Source: an uncultured Methylobacter sp.
Lineage (GTDB): Bacteria > Pseudomonadota > Gammaproteobacteria > Methylococcales > Methylomonadaceae
Length of the DNA: 6,180 nucleotides
Assembly (NCBI GenBank): GCA_903831545.1
Contig: CAIKYI010000763.1
Location: forward strand, 1-6,180
Direction of reading: 5' to 3'
In this document: one piece after another, positions 1-5,636 of the stretch
Numbering within the stretch: the stretch's first letter is position 1
How the letters are laid out: the number at the start of each line of letters is the position of its first letter
The notes under the pieces: generated by a model
What the model saw: the letters and a program-made list of their open reading frames with translations, nothing else
Databases searched by the model: none
What the model was told of the DNA's origin: nothing
Translations under genes and position numbers: made by a program

Positions 1-121
1 GGGCGGACATTTCCCTGGCGCTTAAGCCCCCACATATCTGAATAAAACGATCAGCTCGCGTCGACTTTCCATGATCAATATGCGCGATAATGGAAAAATT
101 TCTTATATGTTTTAAATCCAC
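1..121 (-). CDS. lepA: Elongation factor 4 (LepA), N-terminal fragment cut by window edge
   Basis: LepA is a ribosome-bound translational GTPase of about 600 residues. Only its first 40 codons lie here; the rest runs off the left edge. Reading the minus strand from a GTG at 121-119 gives [20 protein letters not shown] at residues 1-20, then T21, R22 and [12 protein letters not shown], which is the near-invariant LepA N-terminus with the G1/P-loop AHIDHGKST at 13-21. GTG is chosen because an in-frame TGA lies three codons upstream and the next ATG is codon 38, past the P-loop. The Shine-Dalgarno is poor (AAGTTGA region). Residue 22 is Arg (CGA, 58-56), where the family normally has Leu (KSTLADR). 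An extended -10 promoter about 70 bases upstream suggests lepA has its own start besides any read-through from the DUF3530 gene. Identity is very secure; the functional effect of Arg22 is unknown. Confidence 0.93.
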   Translation of the reverse strand, partial: MDLKHIRNFSIIAHIDHGKSTRADRFIQICGGLSAREMSA

Positions 122-188
122 TGTGTTTCAACTTGTTATGATAGTGTTAAGGCATTGTGCCAAGCATTGCACTTTTCGTTAGCTGCTC

Positions 189-197
189 ATTATATCA
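189..197 (-). promoter_or_regulatory. Extended -10 promoter for lepA
   Basis: On the minus strand 197-189 reads TGATATAAT, a perfect sigma-70 -10 hexamer (TATAAT, 194-189) preceded by the TGn extension. There is no good -35: the sequence 17 bases upstream is CCCTTT, which the extended -10 could compensate for. Transcription would begin near 182, giving a leader of about 60 bases before the lepA GTG. Within that leader lie two copies of CAATGC twelve bases apart (169-164 and 157-152) and a small GTGC/GCAC inverted repeat (157-172), whose role is unclear. Confidence 0.5.
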
Positions 198-317
198 GAT
201 TTGGGGTTATAAAAGGGTGTGATTAAAAGTGAGAAAGATTTTATTGTAGCCAAGTTAAAAAGATGCCCAAAAGCCCGTTATCTCTGCCAAGCGTACAACA
301 CGAGAATTGTAAAGTGA

Positions 318-1103
318 CTACTCGACCGAAGTCCTGCCTACAGTAACACCTAACCAGCTATAGATTCGTTTAACCAGTAAACCTTCATCATGCAAATAAG
401 TACTCGCTTCATCATCAATTTTAATTTGTCGGTAAGCGGTGTTTTCTTTCGCTGACAGACGCCGGTTCCTTGCGCTTTCTGTGACGTCCGGCAAATCCAG
501 AGCACCATAAATATCCAGCATGGGAATTTTAATTTTATTGATGAAGTCCAGTGTCCGGGCTGCCTTGTTTTCCGTAGACGGCACAGACAGACTAATGGCC
601 ACCAGTGCTTTGATATCTGAGACCTGCTCACTCTGAGCATAAACCGCCATCAAAGCTCCCAAGCCGTAACCGACAACAACGATGTTTTCGGCGCCATTTG
701 TTTTTGCATAGTTAATTCCGGCTTTTATTCGCGCCAAAGCTTCCGGAAACAAGCCATAATAATCATCTATGCCAACGCCTGCTTCCCGCAATGGCATTTG
801 CAGGGCAAGCGTTGCCCAATCATGCTCAGGTAAAAAAATCCTTAAGCCATAAATCAGCGATGGTTGATTGGGATGCCCGCCCAGATCATGAAGAAGAATA
901 ACAGTTCCCTTGTTGGTGACTTTTTCAGTTTGGGTATAAAGACCAAGAAACTTCTTTCCCTCAACGTCCAGCGATACCGATTTACCGATGGCCAAGGTCT
1001 TGGCAATACCATCAGCAAACTCGGCTTCCCGATTTTCATCACTGGCAAAACAGGCACTATCCAATAACAGAAAAAAAATAAAAATAATAACCCGGCGCAT
1101 CAT
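318..1103 (-). CDS. DUF3530 family secreted alpha/beta-hydrolase-fold protein
   Basis: The product has 261 residues. Residues 1-20 form a Sec signal peptide (MMRR basic start, hydrophobic 5-17, likely cut after ACFA at 20), so the protein is probably periplasmic. The rest looks like a small alpha/beta hydrolase: strand plus oxyanion-type loop LLHDLGGHPNQP at 70-81, nucleophile-elbow position GYGLGA at 145-150, acid-loop-like YGALDLPD at 199-206 and a late His238 (YLHDEG). The usual GxSxG serine is replaced by Gly147, so ordinary serine hydrolysis is unlikely. The DUF3530 assignment is from overall pattern. The ATG at 1103-1101 overlaps the stop of the upstream transporter gene by four bases (ATGA), and a second in-frame ATG follows at once. 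The upstream CGGA is a weak ribosome site, so coupling to the transporter is likely. Substrate and role are unknown. Confidence 0.82.
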   Translation of the reverse strand: MMRRVIIFIFFLLLDSACFASDENREAEFADGIAKTLAIGKSVSLDVEGKKFLGLYTQTEKVTNKGTVILLHDLGGHPNQPSLIYGLRIFLPEHDWATLALQMPLREAGVGIDDYYGLFPEALARIKAGINYAKTNGAENIVVVGYGLGALMAVYAQSEQVSDIKALVAISLSVPSTENKAARTLDFINKIKIPMLDIYGALDLPDVTESARNRRLSAKENTAYRQIKIDDEASTYLHDEGLLVKRIYSWLGVTVGRTSVE

Positions 1104-2155
1104 TGGCGTCCGTAAAAATCACTAAACTTATATAATTCATGTGCGTGGCGTAGCAACACCATAATGATTGATGCAACAGGCAAAGCCAGCAAAATACCCA
1201 AAAAGCCGAATAATTGCCCGCCAGCCAATACCGCAAACATGACTGCAACGGGATGCAAGCCAATTTTATCGCCCACCAACATTGGTGTTAACACCATGCC
1301 TTCCAGCGATTGACCGATGACAAAAACAATTGCGACCGGCACCAGTTGTATTAACTCATGAAACTGTACCAGAGCCGCCACACAAGCAACAACAATACCA
1401 ACGATAGACCCCAGATATGGGACAAAGCTCACCAAACCGGCCAGCATGCCAATCAGCAAGGCCAGATCAAGTCCGGTCATCCACAACCCAATACTGTATA
1501 TACAACCCAAAGCCAGCATGACGTAAAACTGCCCCCGCACAAAGGCAGCCAAAACAATATCAACCTCACTGGCAAGTTTGGTCGTAGTGGGCACAATTCT
1601 TCGAGGTAACAAATCACGTATTTTTTCGATCAGGTCATCCCAATCGCGCAATAAATAAAAAGTAACCACGGGAATTAACAACAGGTTCATCAGCCATTCT
1701 GCTATGACGCCTCCAGATTGGGAAACAGAGCTTACTAATGCTGCTGCAATTCCTCCAGCCTGTTCCCAGTGACTTTTAACAAGATTAATAATTTGACTGA
1801 AATTAACCGGCCTGATGCCCGAATGAAAGCGTTTTTGTGTCCAGGGAATGACTGTTTCATTTATCCAGGTAATATAAGCGGGCAGATTACTTAAAAAATG
1901 TTCAACCTGAGACTCCAAAAGTGGCACCAACAACAGTAATACCAGCACCAGGATCATGGTCATCACTGAAAAAACCACTAACACAGCGTTGGTTCTGGAT
2001 AATCGATAGGTTTCAAGCTTGTCAGTTAGAGGGTCACCAAGGTAAGCCAGCATCGCCGCAAAAGCAAACGGCAGCAACACGGGCGCCAACAAGTATGCCA
2101 TGCAGGCTGAACCTGAAATAAAAGCAAAAAGCAGCCATTTTTGTGAGTCGGTCAT
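1100..2155 (-). CDS. AI-2E family transporter (PerM/YdiK type permease)
   Basis: The 351-residue inner-membrane protein has the usual length and layout of the AI-2E exporter-like family. Helices sit near residues 7-40 (two, joined around LAPVLLPF), 57-80, 148-169 and 205-227, followed by a cluster from 229 to 337, with a soluble domain around 82-145. The family signatures are intact: SFVPYLGSIVG at 243-253, GQSLEG at 281-286, PMLVGDKIGLHP at 291-302 and GGQLFGFLGILLALP at 312-326. Members include the quorum-signal exporter TqsA and Na+/H+ antiporter-like proteins, so the substrate cannot be named from sequence. The ATG at 2155 is preceded by AAGG with a seven-base gap. Its TGA stop overlaps the DUF3530 start (ATGA), making a two-gene unit. 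A terminator at 2256-2293 insulates it from the upstream cold-shock gene, so it should have its own promoter in 2156-2255, but I see no clear -35/-10 pair there. Confidence 0.92.
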   Translation of the reverse strand: MTDSQKWLLFAFISGSACMAYLLAPVLLPFAFAAMLAYLGDPLTDKLETYRLSRTNAVLVVFSVMTMILVLVLLLLVPLLESQVEHFLSNLPAYITWINETVIPWTQKRFHSGIRPVNFSQIINLVKSHWEQAGGIAAALVSSVSQSGGVIAEWLMNLLLIPVVTFYLLRDWDDLIEKIRDLLPRRIVPTTTKLASEVDIVLAAFVRGQFYVMLALGCIYSIGLWMTGLDLALLIGMLAGLVSFVPYLGSIVGIVVACVAALVQFHELIQLVPVAIVFVIGQSLEGMVLTPMLVGDKIGLHPVAVMFAVLAGGQLFGFLGILLALPVASIIMVLLRHAHELYKFSDFYGRQ

Positions 2156-2255
2156 GGTAGAACCTTAAGGGAGGATTTATATTTGGCTAGCAAATATATT
2201 CAGAGTAACAGCTAAAGAGCTGACATATTAAAACTTTTTATGGGTCCCAAAAATA

Positions 2256-2293
2256 ACAAAGGGCACGAAGTATAAAAACCTAGTGCCCTTTGT
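2256..2293. terminator. Bidirectional rho-independent terminator
   Basis: A perfect 11-base inverted repeat, ACAAAGGGCAC (2256-2266) and GTGCCCTTTGT (2283-2293), encloses a 16-base loop. On the minus strand the stem is followed by TATTTTTGGG, which suits termination 42 bases after the stop of the cold-shock-domain gene. On the plus strand it is followed by AGTG and seven Ts (2298-2304). It separates the cold-shock gene from the AI-2E/DUF3530 pair. Confidence 0.88.
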
Positions 2294-2334
2294 AGTGTTT
2301 TTTTGGATTTATTTTTTAAATCAGATATTAATCA

Positions 2335-2664
2335 TTAAACAGTGTAAAGAACCACAACAGCAGTTACTACCACCACGACAGCAAACGCTAACAGGATGAT
2401 ACCTTTCTTGTTAAGTAATCCAGTGGCGTTGTCTTCCAAAATCTCCACGCCTTCAATATGCGCATTGATAGCTTTATATTTGCCCCGGTTATCTTTGGCA
2501 ATCTGGTAATAAATAACATCTCCAGTCACCGGTCGACGACTCGTTCCCTTGAGCGCCGAGATATGTATAAAAATATCTTTTCCACCGTCATCAGGACTGA
2601 TAAAACCAAAACCCCGATCTTCTTTCCATGTTTTTAAAGCTCCTTTAATCAGTGTTTTTGTCAT
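2335..2664 (-). CDS. Cold-shock-domain protein with C-terminal membrane anchor
   Basis: The product is 109 residues from the preferred ATG at 2664. Residues 5-72 form one cold-shock (OB-fold) nucleic-acid-binding domain, with RNP1-like KEDRGFGFI at 14-22 and RNP2-like DIFIHISAL at 30-38, both with the aromatic residues that stack on RNA or ssDNA. A short linker with NKK at 85-87 leads to one very hydrophobic helix at 89-108 (rich in Val, Ala and Ile) that ends the protein, so by the positive-inside rule the domain should face the cytoplasm. An in-frame ATG at 2700 would add 12 residues (MWLRLKLKKEIK). I prefer 2664 because cold-shock domains start this way and AAAGAA lies just upstream. Related larger proteins fuse this domain to DUF1294, a multi-helix membrane domain. 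Here only one helix remains, but the terminator 42 bases downstream argues that the end is real and not a frameshift. The target RNA or DNA is unknown. Confidence 0.87.
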   Translation of the reverse strand: MTKTLIKGALKTWKEDRGFGFISPDDGGKDIFIHISALKGTSRRPVTGDVIYYQIAKDNRGKYKAINAHIEGVEILEDNATGLLNKKGIILLAFAVVVVVTAVVVLYTV

Positions 2665-2718
2665 CTTAATTTCTTTTTTTAATTTTAACCTTAGCCACAT
2701 AAATGCAACACCCGGACG

Positions 2719-2793
2719 TTAGCCTTGTGGTATCGACGTTTTAAAGGACTGCGCTTTCAAAATCTCCTGCAAAAACCCCGCTCCTTTCGACAC
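2719..2793 (-). CDS. Possible 24-residue leader peptide upstream of the cold-shock gene
   Basis: A GTG at 2793-2791 opens a 24-codon frame that reads as VSKGAGFLQEILKAQSFK and then TSIPQG, ending in TAA at 2721-2719, 54 bases before the cold-shock-domain start. AAAGG six bases before the GTG is a fair ribosome site, and an in-frame TAG sits two codons upstream, so the frame cannot extend. It could be a leader peptide, a remnant of a longer gene, part of a dispersed repeat, or chance. I recognise no family. Confidence 0.22.
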   Translation of the reverse strand: MSKGAGFLQEILKAQSFKTSIPQG

Positions 2794-2814
2794 AGACTAC
2801 CTTTCACTCAATCA

Positions 2815-2837
2815 ATCCATTGGCCTGCACAATGGAT
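2815..2837. repeat. Perfect inverted repeat (stem-loop) upstream of the cold-shock gene
   Basis: ATCCATTG (2815-2822) and CAATGGAT (2830-2837) are perfect complements around a 7-base loop. No T-run follows on either strand, so it is not a canonical terminator. It lies about 150 bases upstream of the cold-shock gene and about 100 bases downstream of the 123-residue gene. It could be a leader structure, a 3' end stabiliser or a protein-binding dyad. Confidence 0.45.
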
Positions 2838-2940
2838 GAAGAAACGGGTTGAATCGATAAATCAACGCATGATCCAACCAGAATTCCTTTAAGCCTTGAG
2901 AATAACGATTCTATTTAAGCGACTATTAGAGGAATAGCCC

Positions 2941-3312
2941 CTATATTTTTTTCTTGATGACAACCTTATCATCAATAATTAACTCCGTGATTCCGCCCAG
3001 AGCAGCGTGCAATGTACAAGATGCATGTTTAAACCCACCTTTATCACCATTTTCACCCACCCATTTTAAAGTGACATAAGTTTCTTTATCACCTAAGACT
3101 TCACTTGGAAAAAACACTTGCTCCCCAGTTTGCTGTTTAATTATCGGTGGGCATTTGTCACTTGCCATCGATTGCATTGCAACATTATTTCTAATTTTTG
3201 CAGCGGCTTCAACTTGATCAAGGGGCTGCTTTTCTTTACTTAAACCAACAAAAACAAAACCGATGATAAAAACACCAACTACAGCCAACATAATTTTTTG
3301 CACTTCAGACAT
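2941..3312 (-). CDS. Hypothetical single-pass membrane-anchored protein, 123 residues
   Basis: I do not recognise this family. One hydrophobic helix at residues 7-24 (IMLAVVGVFIIGFVFVGL), without a good cleavage site, probably acts as an uncleaved signal anchor. A polar domain at 30-123 would then lie in the periplasm. That domain holds two cysteines (C54 in DKCPP, C99 in ASCTL) that could form a disulfide, and its second half (TYVTLKWVGENGDKGGF, TELIIDDKVVIKKK) looks like beta strands and turns. The start is firm: AAGGAG lies seven bases before the ATG at 3312. The gene is 99 bases downstream of the corrinoid adenosyltransferase on the same strand, with no clear terminator between them, so co-transcription is possible but a functional link is not shown. 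A cytoplasmic orientation cannot be excluded because lysines follow the helix. Confidence 0.75.
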   Translation of the reverse strand: MSEVQKIMLAVVGVFIIGFVFVGLSKEKQPLDQVEAAAKIRNNVAMQSMASDKCPPIIKQQTGEQVFFPSEVLGDKETYVTLKWVGENGDKGGFKHASCTLHAALGGITELIIDDKVVIKKKI

Positions 3313-3411
3313 AACACTTCTCCTTACTGTGACAACGAAAAATCATTTTACAGGTTGACTGACATAATTACCTCAAAATACTTACAATCAATCTGTTCGC
3401 CATGAATCTTT

Positions 3412-3948
3412 CTAAAACTCAATTCCTTGCTCGGCCTTAATTCCCTGTTCATAAGCGTGTTTTATTTTGGTCATTTCGGTTACGGTATCAGCACAACTGA
3501 TGACTTCGGGCGAAGCATTTCTCCCTGTCATAATCAAATGCATCCAGGCCGGTTTTTCATCGCGAATAAAGTCAGCTATTTCCTGTCCTGAAATCCAATT
3601 ATAACCACAGCAATAATTTATCTCGTCGAGCAATACAACATCAAATTCTTCCGAGAGCATTTTAGCCTTACTAAATTCCCAGATTTCTCTACTGGTTTTA
3701 ATATCCTGCTCAGGATTTTTAGTGTCCCAGGTAAAACCGTCACCCATCGCATGCCATTCAATATTATCAAACCGTTCAGCGGCTTTTTGTTCGCCGGTTT
3801 GCCATTGTCCTTTAATATATTGAATTACACAGACTTTCATACCCCAGCCTGCCGCGCGAAAAACCATACCCAAAGCACTGGAGGATTTTCCCTTGCCAGT
3901 ACCGGTATTGACCAAAACCAATCCGCGTCGCCTATCTCTTACTTTCAT
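3412..3948 (-). CDS. cobO: Cob(I)yrinic acid a,c-diamide / cobalamin adenosyltransferase (CobA/CobO/BtuR type)
   Basis: This cytoplasmic enzyme moves the 5'-deoxyadenosyl group of ATP onto cob(I)alamin or its precursors to make coenzyme B12 forms. The 178 residues match the BtuR/CobA family throughout: phosphate loop NTGTGKGKSSSALG at 14-27, IQYIKGQW at 42-49, MGDGFTWDTKN at 68-78, LLDEINY at 106-112, MTGRNA at 140-145, ADTVTEM at 153-159 and the end HAYEQGIKAEQGIEF. The enteric enzyme carries about 20 more N-terminal residues, a helix near the active site. Here the frame stays open upstream to a stop at 4036-4038 but has no ATG, GTG or TTG, so the short form looks genuine. The ATG at 3948 follows GGAATGGGGAT. 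No other cobalamin genes and no B12 riboswitch are visible nearby, so a salvage or stand-alone role is plausible. Confidence 0.93.
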   Translation of the reverse strand: MKVRDRRRGLVLVNTGTGKGKSSSALGMVFRAAGWGMKVCVIQYIKGQWQTGEQKAAERFDNIEWHAMGDGFTWDTKNPEQDIKTSREIWEFSKAKMLSEEFDVVLLDEINYCCGYNWISGQEIADFIRDEKPAWMHLIMTGRNASPEVISCADTVTEMTKIKHAYEQGIKAEQGIEF

Positions 3949-4005
3949 ATCCCCATTCCATACTTGTAAATTACATAAGACCTCGCCTGCCTTACATCGA
4001 AAAGC

Positions 4006-4033
4006 ATTATCACCCGAATTTACGTCAAAACAA
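4006..4033 (-). promoter_or_regulatory. Candidate sigma-70 promoter of the adenosyltransferase gene
   Basis: On the minus strand TTGTTT (4033-4028) and GATAAT (4011-4006) are separated by 16 bases, each one or two mismatches from consensus. Transcription would start near 3999 and leave a leader of about 50 bases, which is too short for a cobalamin riboswitch. A TTGACG lies between the two boxes but is too close to the -10 to serve as its -35. Confidence 0.33.
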
Positions 4034-4274
4034 ATTCAGGTTCAGATCTATATGCTCCGTTCTGCAATTCAAGATAGTAAAAATATCGCACATATCAGCC
4101 TACCGAAGTTGCAAGAAATTTGCCGACGGCTGAATTTATCTAAATACCATTTATGTTTCTTGCCATACTTTTGACTACCCGGTTCGTTATCCGACACGTC
4201 ACTAGCCGCTACGATTATGGCTCACCCAAGCACCAAGCTTTTTCTACTTGCGTCAACTTGCTCACCATAACTAG

Positions 4275-4427
4275 TCAGGATCGCTCTGTTGGCAAATATC
4301 TTGTCGTTCTCGAAAGTAGGCATTGACAATGCCCGCACTTAATTGGAGTCATACCACTGGATTGGTTGACTATCGGCCGTAAACAAGCAGAGCAGGTGAA
4401 ATAACATCTCCAACCCGCTCCACTCAT
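4275..4427 (-). CDS. Small ORF with zinc-ribbon-like cysteine pattern, 50 residues
   Basis: From an ATG at 4427 to a TGA at 4277-4275 the minus strand encodes 50 residues beginning MSGAGWRCYFTCSAC. Two CxxC knuckles, C12-S-A-C15 and C31-G-H-C34, are 15 residues apart. An aromatic precedes the first and a basic tail (SRTTR) follows the second, much like the short zinc ribbons of RNA-polymerase accessory subunits. Extra cysteines are C8 and C36. It lies 45 bases downstream of the haem-c membrane protein stop on the same strand and could share its transcript. Against it: no good Shine-Dalgarno (TTCGGTTTA before the ATG), short length and no recognised family. It may be a real small metal-binding protein, a remnant, or chance. 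Confidence 0.4.
   Translation of the reverse strand: MSGAGWRCYFTCSACLRPIVNQSSGMTPIKCGHCQCLLSRTTRYLPTERS
4319..4333. repeat. 15-base perfect palindrome with one central base
   Basis: GGCATTG (4319-4325), a central A, and CAATGCC (4327-4333) are exact complements. The single-base centre makes it more like a protein-binding dyad than an RNA hairpin. It falls inside the 50-codon zinc-ribbon-like ORF, where it covers the CGHCQC coding positions, so it may only reflect that coding sequence. Confidence 0.35.
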
Positions 4428-4472
4428 TAAACCGAATGTTTTTGTGATTTTATTGAATACCCTTTTTGCAAC

Positions 4473-5384
4473 CTACTTGATTTTCTTTAACCACTCTTGA
4501 ACAACCGGCCAGCCATCAGTTAGCCATTTGTCAAAGGCATAAGCCGTTGCCAGTTTAAGCTGCTTTGTAAACAGTTGAAGATAAATCAAAGTTCTGTCAG
4601 CAAAGGACGCTTCTGTGCTATCACGCAGTTGTAAATAGCGCGCACCAAATCCATTAATAAACACCGGTTTGAAAAGCCACATCTCAAGAATTGAGGTCAC
4701 CCACATAAACATAAAGGAAACGCCCATACCCATCCCTGCAAAAATAACCAGCCAGGCAAACATTGGATGAACTTTAGTCAACCACCAGGACAATATATCG
4801 GCCACCAGGAACACGTAAGGCATACCTATGGCAATACATTTATATTGCGTAGTAGTCGTCTCTGAAAAACTAAAAATCAGCCCGACAAACATAAAAATAA
4901 AACTGATGCCAAACATATGAACGTGCGAAACCCGTGTCAAAGACGCAAAAGTAGCGCCCGTGTCTTGGGTACTTAATGCTTTTATGCCCTCAAAATCAGT
5001 AAAATCGGGTATTCCGGAGGCTTCTTTGTTATGGCACATCACACAACGGGTTGCTATTATTTTATCGATACCGTCGCCGGTATAATCTTTAAAATCTGCT
5101 CCTGATCTAACCCATTCCATAATCTTGAAGCGCTCCTGTTCAGGTGCATTTTCCTTCATAGAGCCGTTCAATTTCTGCTCTAACACTGTTCCTGAACGAT
5201 TGCCGTAATAACTGTAAACAATATCATCAACCGACAACCCGAACTTCCCATCGGCCATGCCATGCGTAAATAATATCTGGATTAATGCAAACAGATAGCC
5301 GATACCAACCGTACACAGATAACCGGTGAATAATACCTTGACAGGGGCATCGTGATCTTTTAGAGATGTGTATTTTGTTGTCAT
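4473..5384 (-). CDS. Membrane protein with one c-type haem site (CxxCH), probable electron-transfer protein
   Basis: The 303-residue protein has a first helix at 16-40, a loop of about 110 residues, then three helices near 155-175, 183-202 and 208-236, and a polar C-terminal tail at 240-303. The loop carries RCVMCHN with the haem-c site C114-V-M-C117-H118, preceded by a motif-like stretch (WVRSGADFKDY at 91-101), so it should lie in the periplasm where haem c is attached. No obvious distal Met ligand follows in the loop. Histidines at 154 and 156 (SHVHMFG, at the mouth of helix 2) and 206 (KVHPMF) could bind a second cofactor or the haem iron. I do not know a named family or partner. The ATG at 5384 lacks a Shine-Dalgarno (AT-rich leader), but the next Met (43) would remove helix 1. 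It diverges from the EamA-family gene and is followed by the small zinc-ribbon-like ORF. Confidence 0.8.
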   Translation of the reverse strand: MTTKYTSLKDHDAPVKVLFTGYLCTVGIGYLFALIQILFTHGMADGKFGLSVDDIVYSYYGNRSGTVLEQKLNGSMKENAPEQERFKIMEWVRSGADFKDYTGDGIDKIIATRCVMCHNKEASGIPDFTDFEGIKALSTQDTGATFASLTRVSHVHMFGISFIFMFVGLIFSFSETTTTQYKCIAIGMPYVFLVADILSWWLTKVHPMFAWLVIFAGMGMGVSFMFMWVTSILEMWLFKPVFINGFGARYLQLRDSTEASFADRTLIYLQLFTKQLKLATAYAFDKWLTDGWPVVQEWLKKIK

Positions 5385-5452
5385 AATATCGATTAATAAT
5401 TTATTAAGTTAAAGGTTTAATGCGAATTCTCATATCTCATAGATCAAACAGA

Positions 5453-5458
5453 ATTATA
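5453..5458 (-). promoter_or_regulatory. Candidate -10 box for the haem-c membrane protein gene
   Basis: The minus strand carries a perfect TATAAT at 5458-5453, about 70 bases before the ATG at 5384. There is no -35 at normal spacing (AAAAAA at 17 bases; TTGCAA is 21 bases away). An activator-dependent or weak promoter is possible, in an AT-rich region where such hexamers also occur by chance. Confidence 0.33.
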
Positions 5459-5527
5459 GACTACCTTTATATCGATTTTTTGCAATTCAATGAAACGGTT
5501 TTCTATTAATCTTGTTGTTTTACTCTC

Positions 5528-5541
5528 AAAGCCCTGGCTTT
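5528..5541. repeat. Palindrome AAAGCC-CT-GGCTTT in the divergent intergenic region
   Basis: AAAGCC (5528-5533) and GGCTTT (5536-5541) are exact complements with a two-base centre. The site lies between the two divergent genes, about 70 bases upstream of the -10 of each predicted promoter, so a shared regulator site is conceivable but unproven. Confidence 0.3.
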
Positions 5542-5608
5542 AATATAAAAGTGAGTGATTGTTTATAAAAAACTTATATCTCAAAGACACCTGTAACATG
5601 AGTGTTTT

Positions 5609-5636
5609 TTGAGCACAGTTCTGATCTCGGTATTAT
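5609..5636 (+). promoter_or_regulatory. Candidate sigma-70 promoter of the EamA-family gene
   Basis: TTGAGC (5609-5614) and TATTAT (5631-5636) are 16 bases apart; TATACT at 5634-5639 is an alternative -10 with 19-base spacing. The start would fall near 5643, on the short dyad CTGAT-AC-ATCAG (5643-5654), a position where a repressor could act. The leader would be only about 20 bases. Confidence 0.38.

Larger units (their letters stand above)
3949..4472. other. Stretch of 524 bases without a long gene
   Basis: This region lies between the adenosyltransferase start and the 3' end of the haem-c membrane protein gene. It holds a candidate adenosyltransferase promoter (4006-4033), a long-looped inverted repeat GCAAGAAA/TTTCTTGC (4111-4118 and 4156-4163), a 50-codon minus-strand ORF with CxxC pairs (4427-4275), and inside that a 15-base palindrome (4319-4333). 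I see no tRNA, no B12-box riboswitch and no transposase remnant that I can name. No obvious rho-independent terminator follows the haem-c gene. Confidence 0.6.

Noticed and set aside
219..317. Plus-strand GTG ORF of 32 codons
   Set aside because: It has an in-frame stop just upstream, its only ribosome-site-like bases are too close to the GTG, and it overlaps the lepA promoter region on the other strand. I recognise nothing in it.
1358..1609. Plus-strand ORF of 83 codons inside the AI-2E gene
   Set aside because: Low-complexity Gln/Asn/His-rich shadow of a clearly coding minus-strand gene. The same applies to the other frames overlapping the DUF3530 and AI-2E genes.
2335..2700. Longer start (ATG at 2700) for the cold-shock gene
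   Set aside because: It would add a basic 12-residue extension with no ribosome site before it; the ATG at 2664 fits the domain start and has an A/G-rich site upstream.
4111..4163. Inverted repeat GCAAGAAA/TTTCTTGC as a mobile-element end or terminator
   Set aside because: Eight bases with a 37-base loop, no T-run, no target duplication and no transposase remnant nearby.
3893..4174. Plus-strand ORF of 93 codons across the adenosyltransferase start
   Set aside because: Its first part is antisense to the enzyme N-terminus and the rest looks like no protein family. A reading from the internal ATG near 4051 has no ribosome site.
3949..4200. Cobalamin riboswitch upstream of the adenosyltransferase
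   Set aside because: No B12 box or its complement is visible, and the predicted leader is only about 50 bases.
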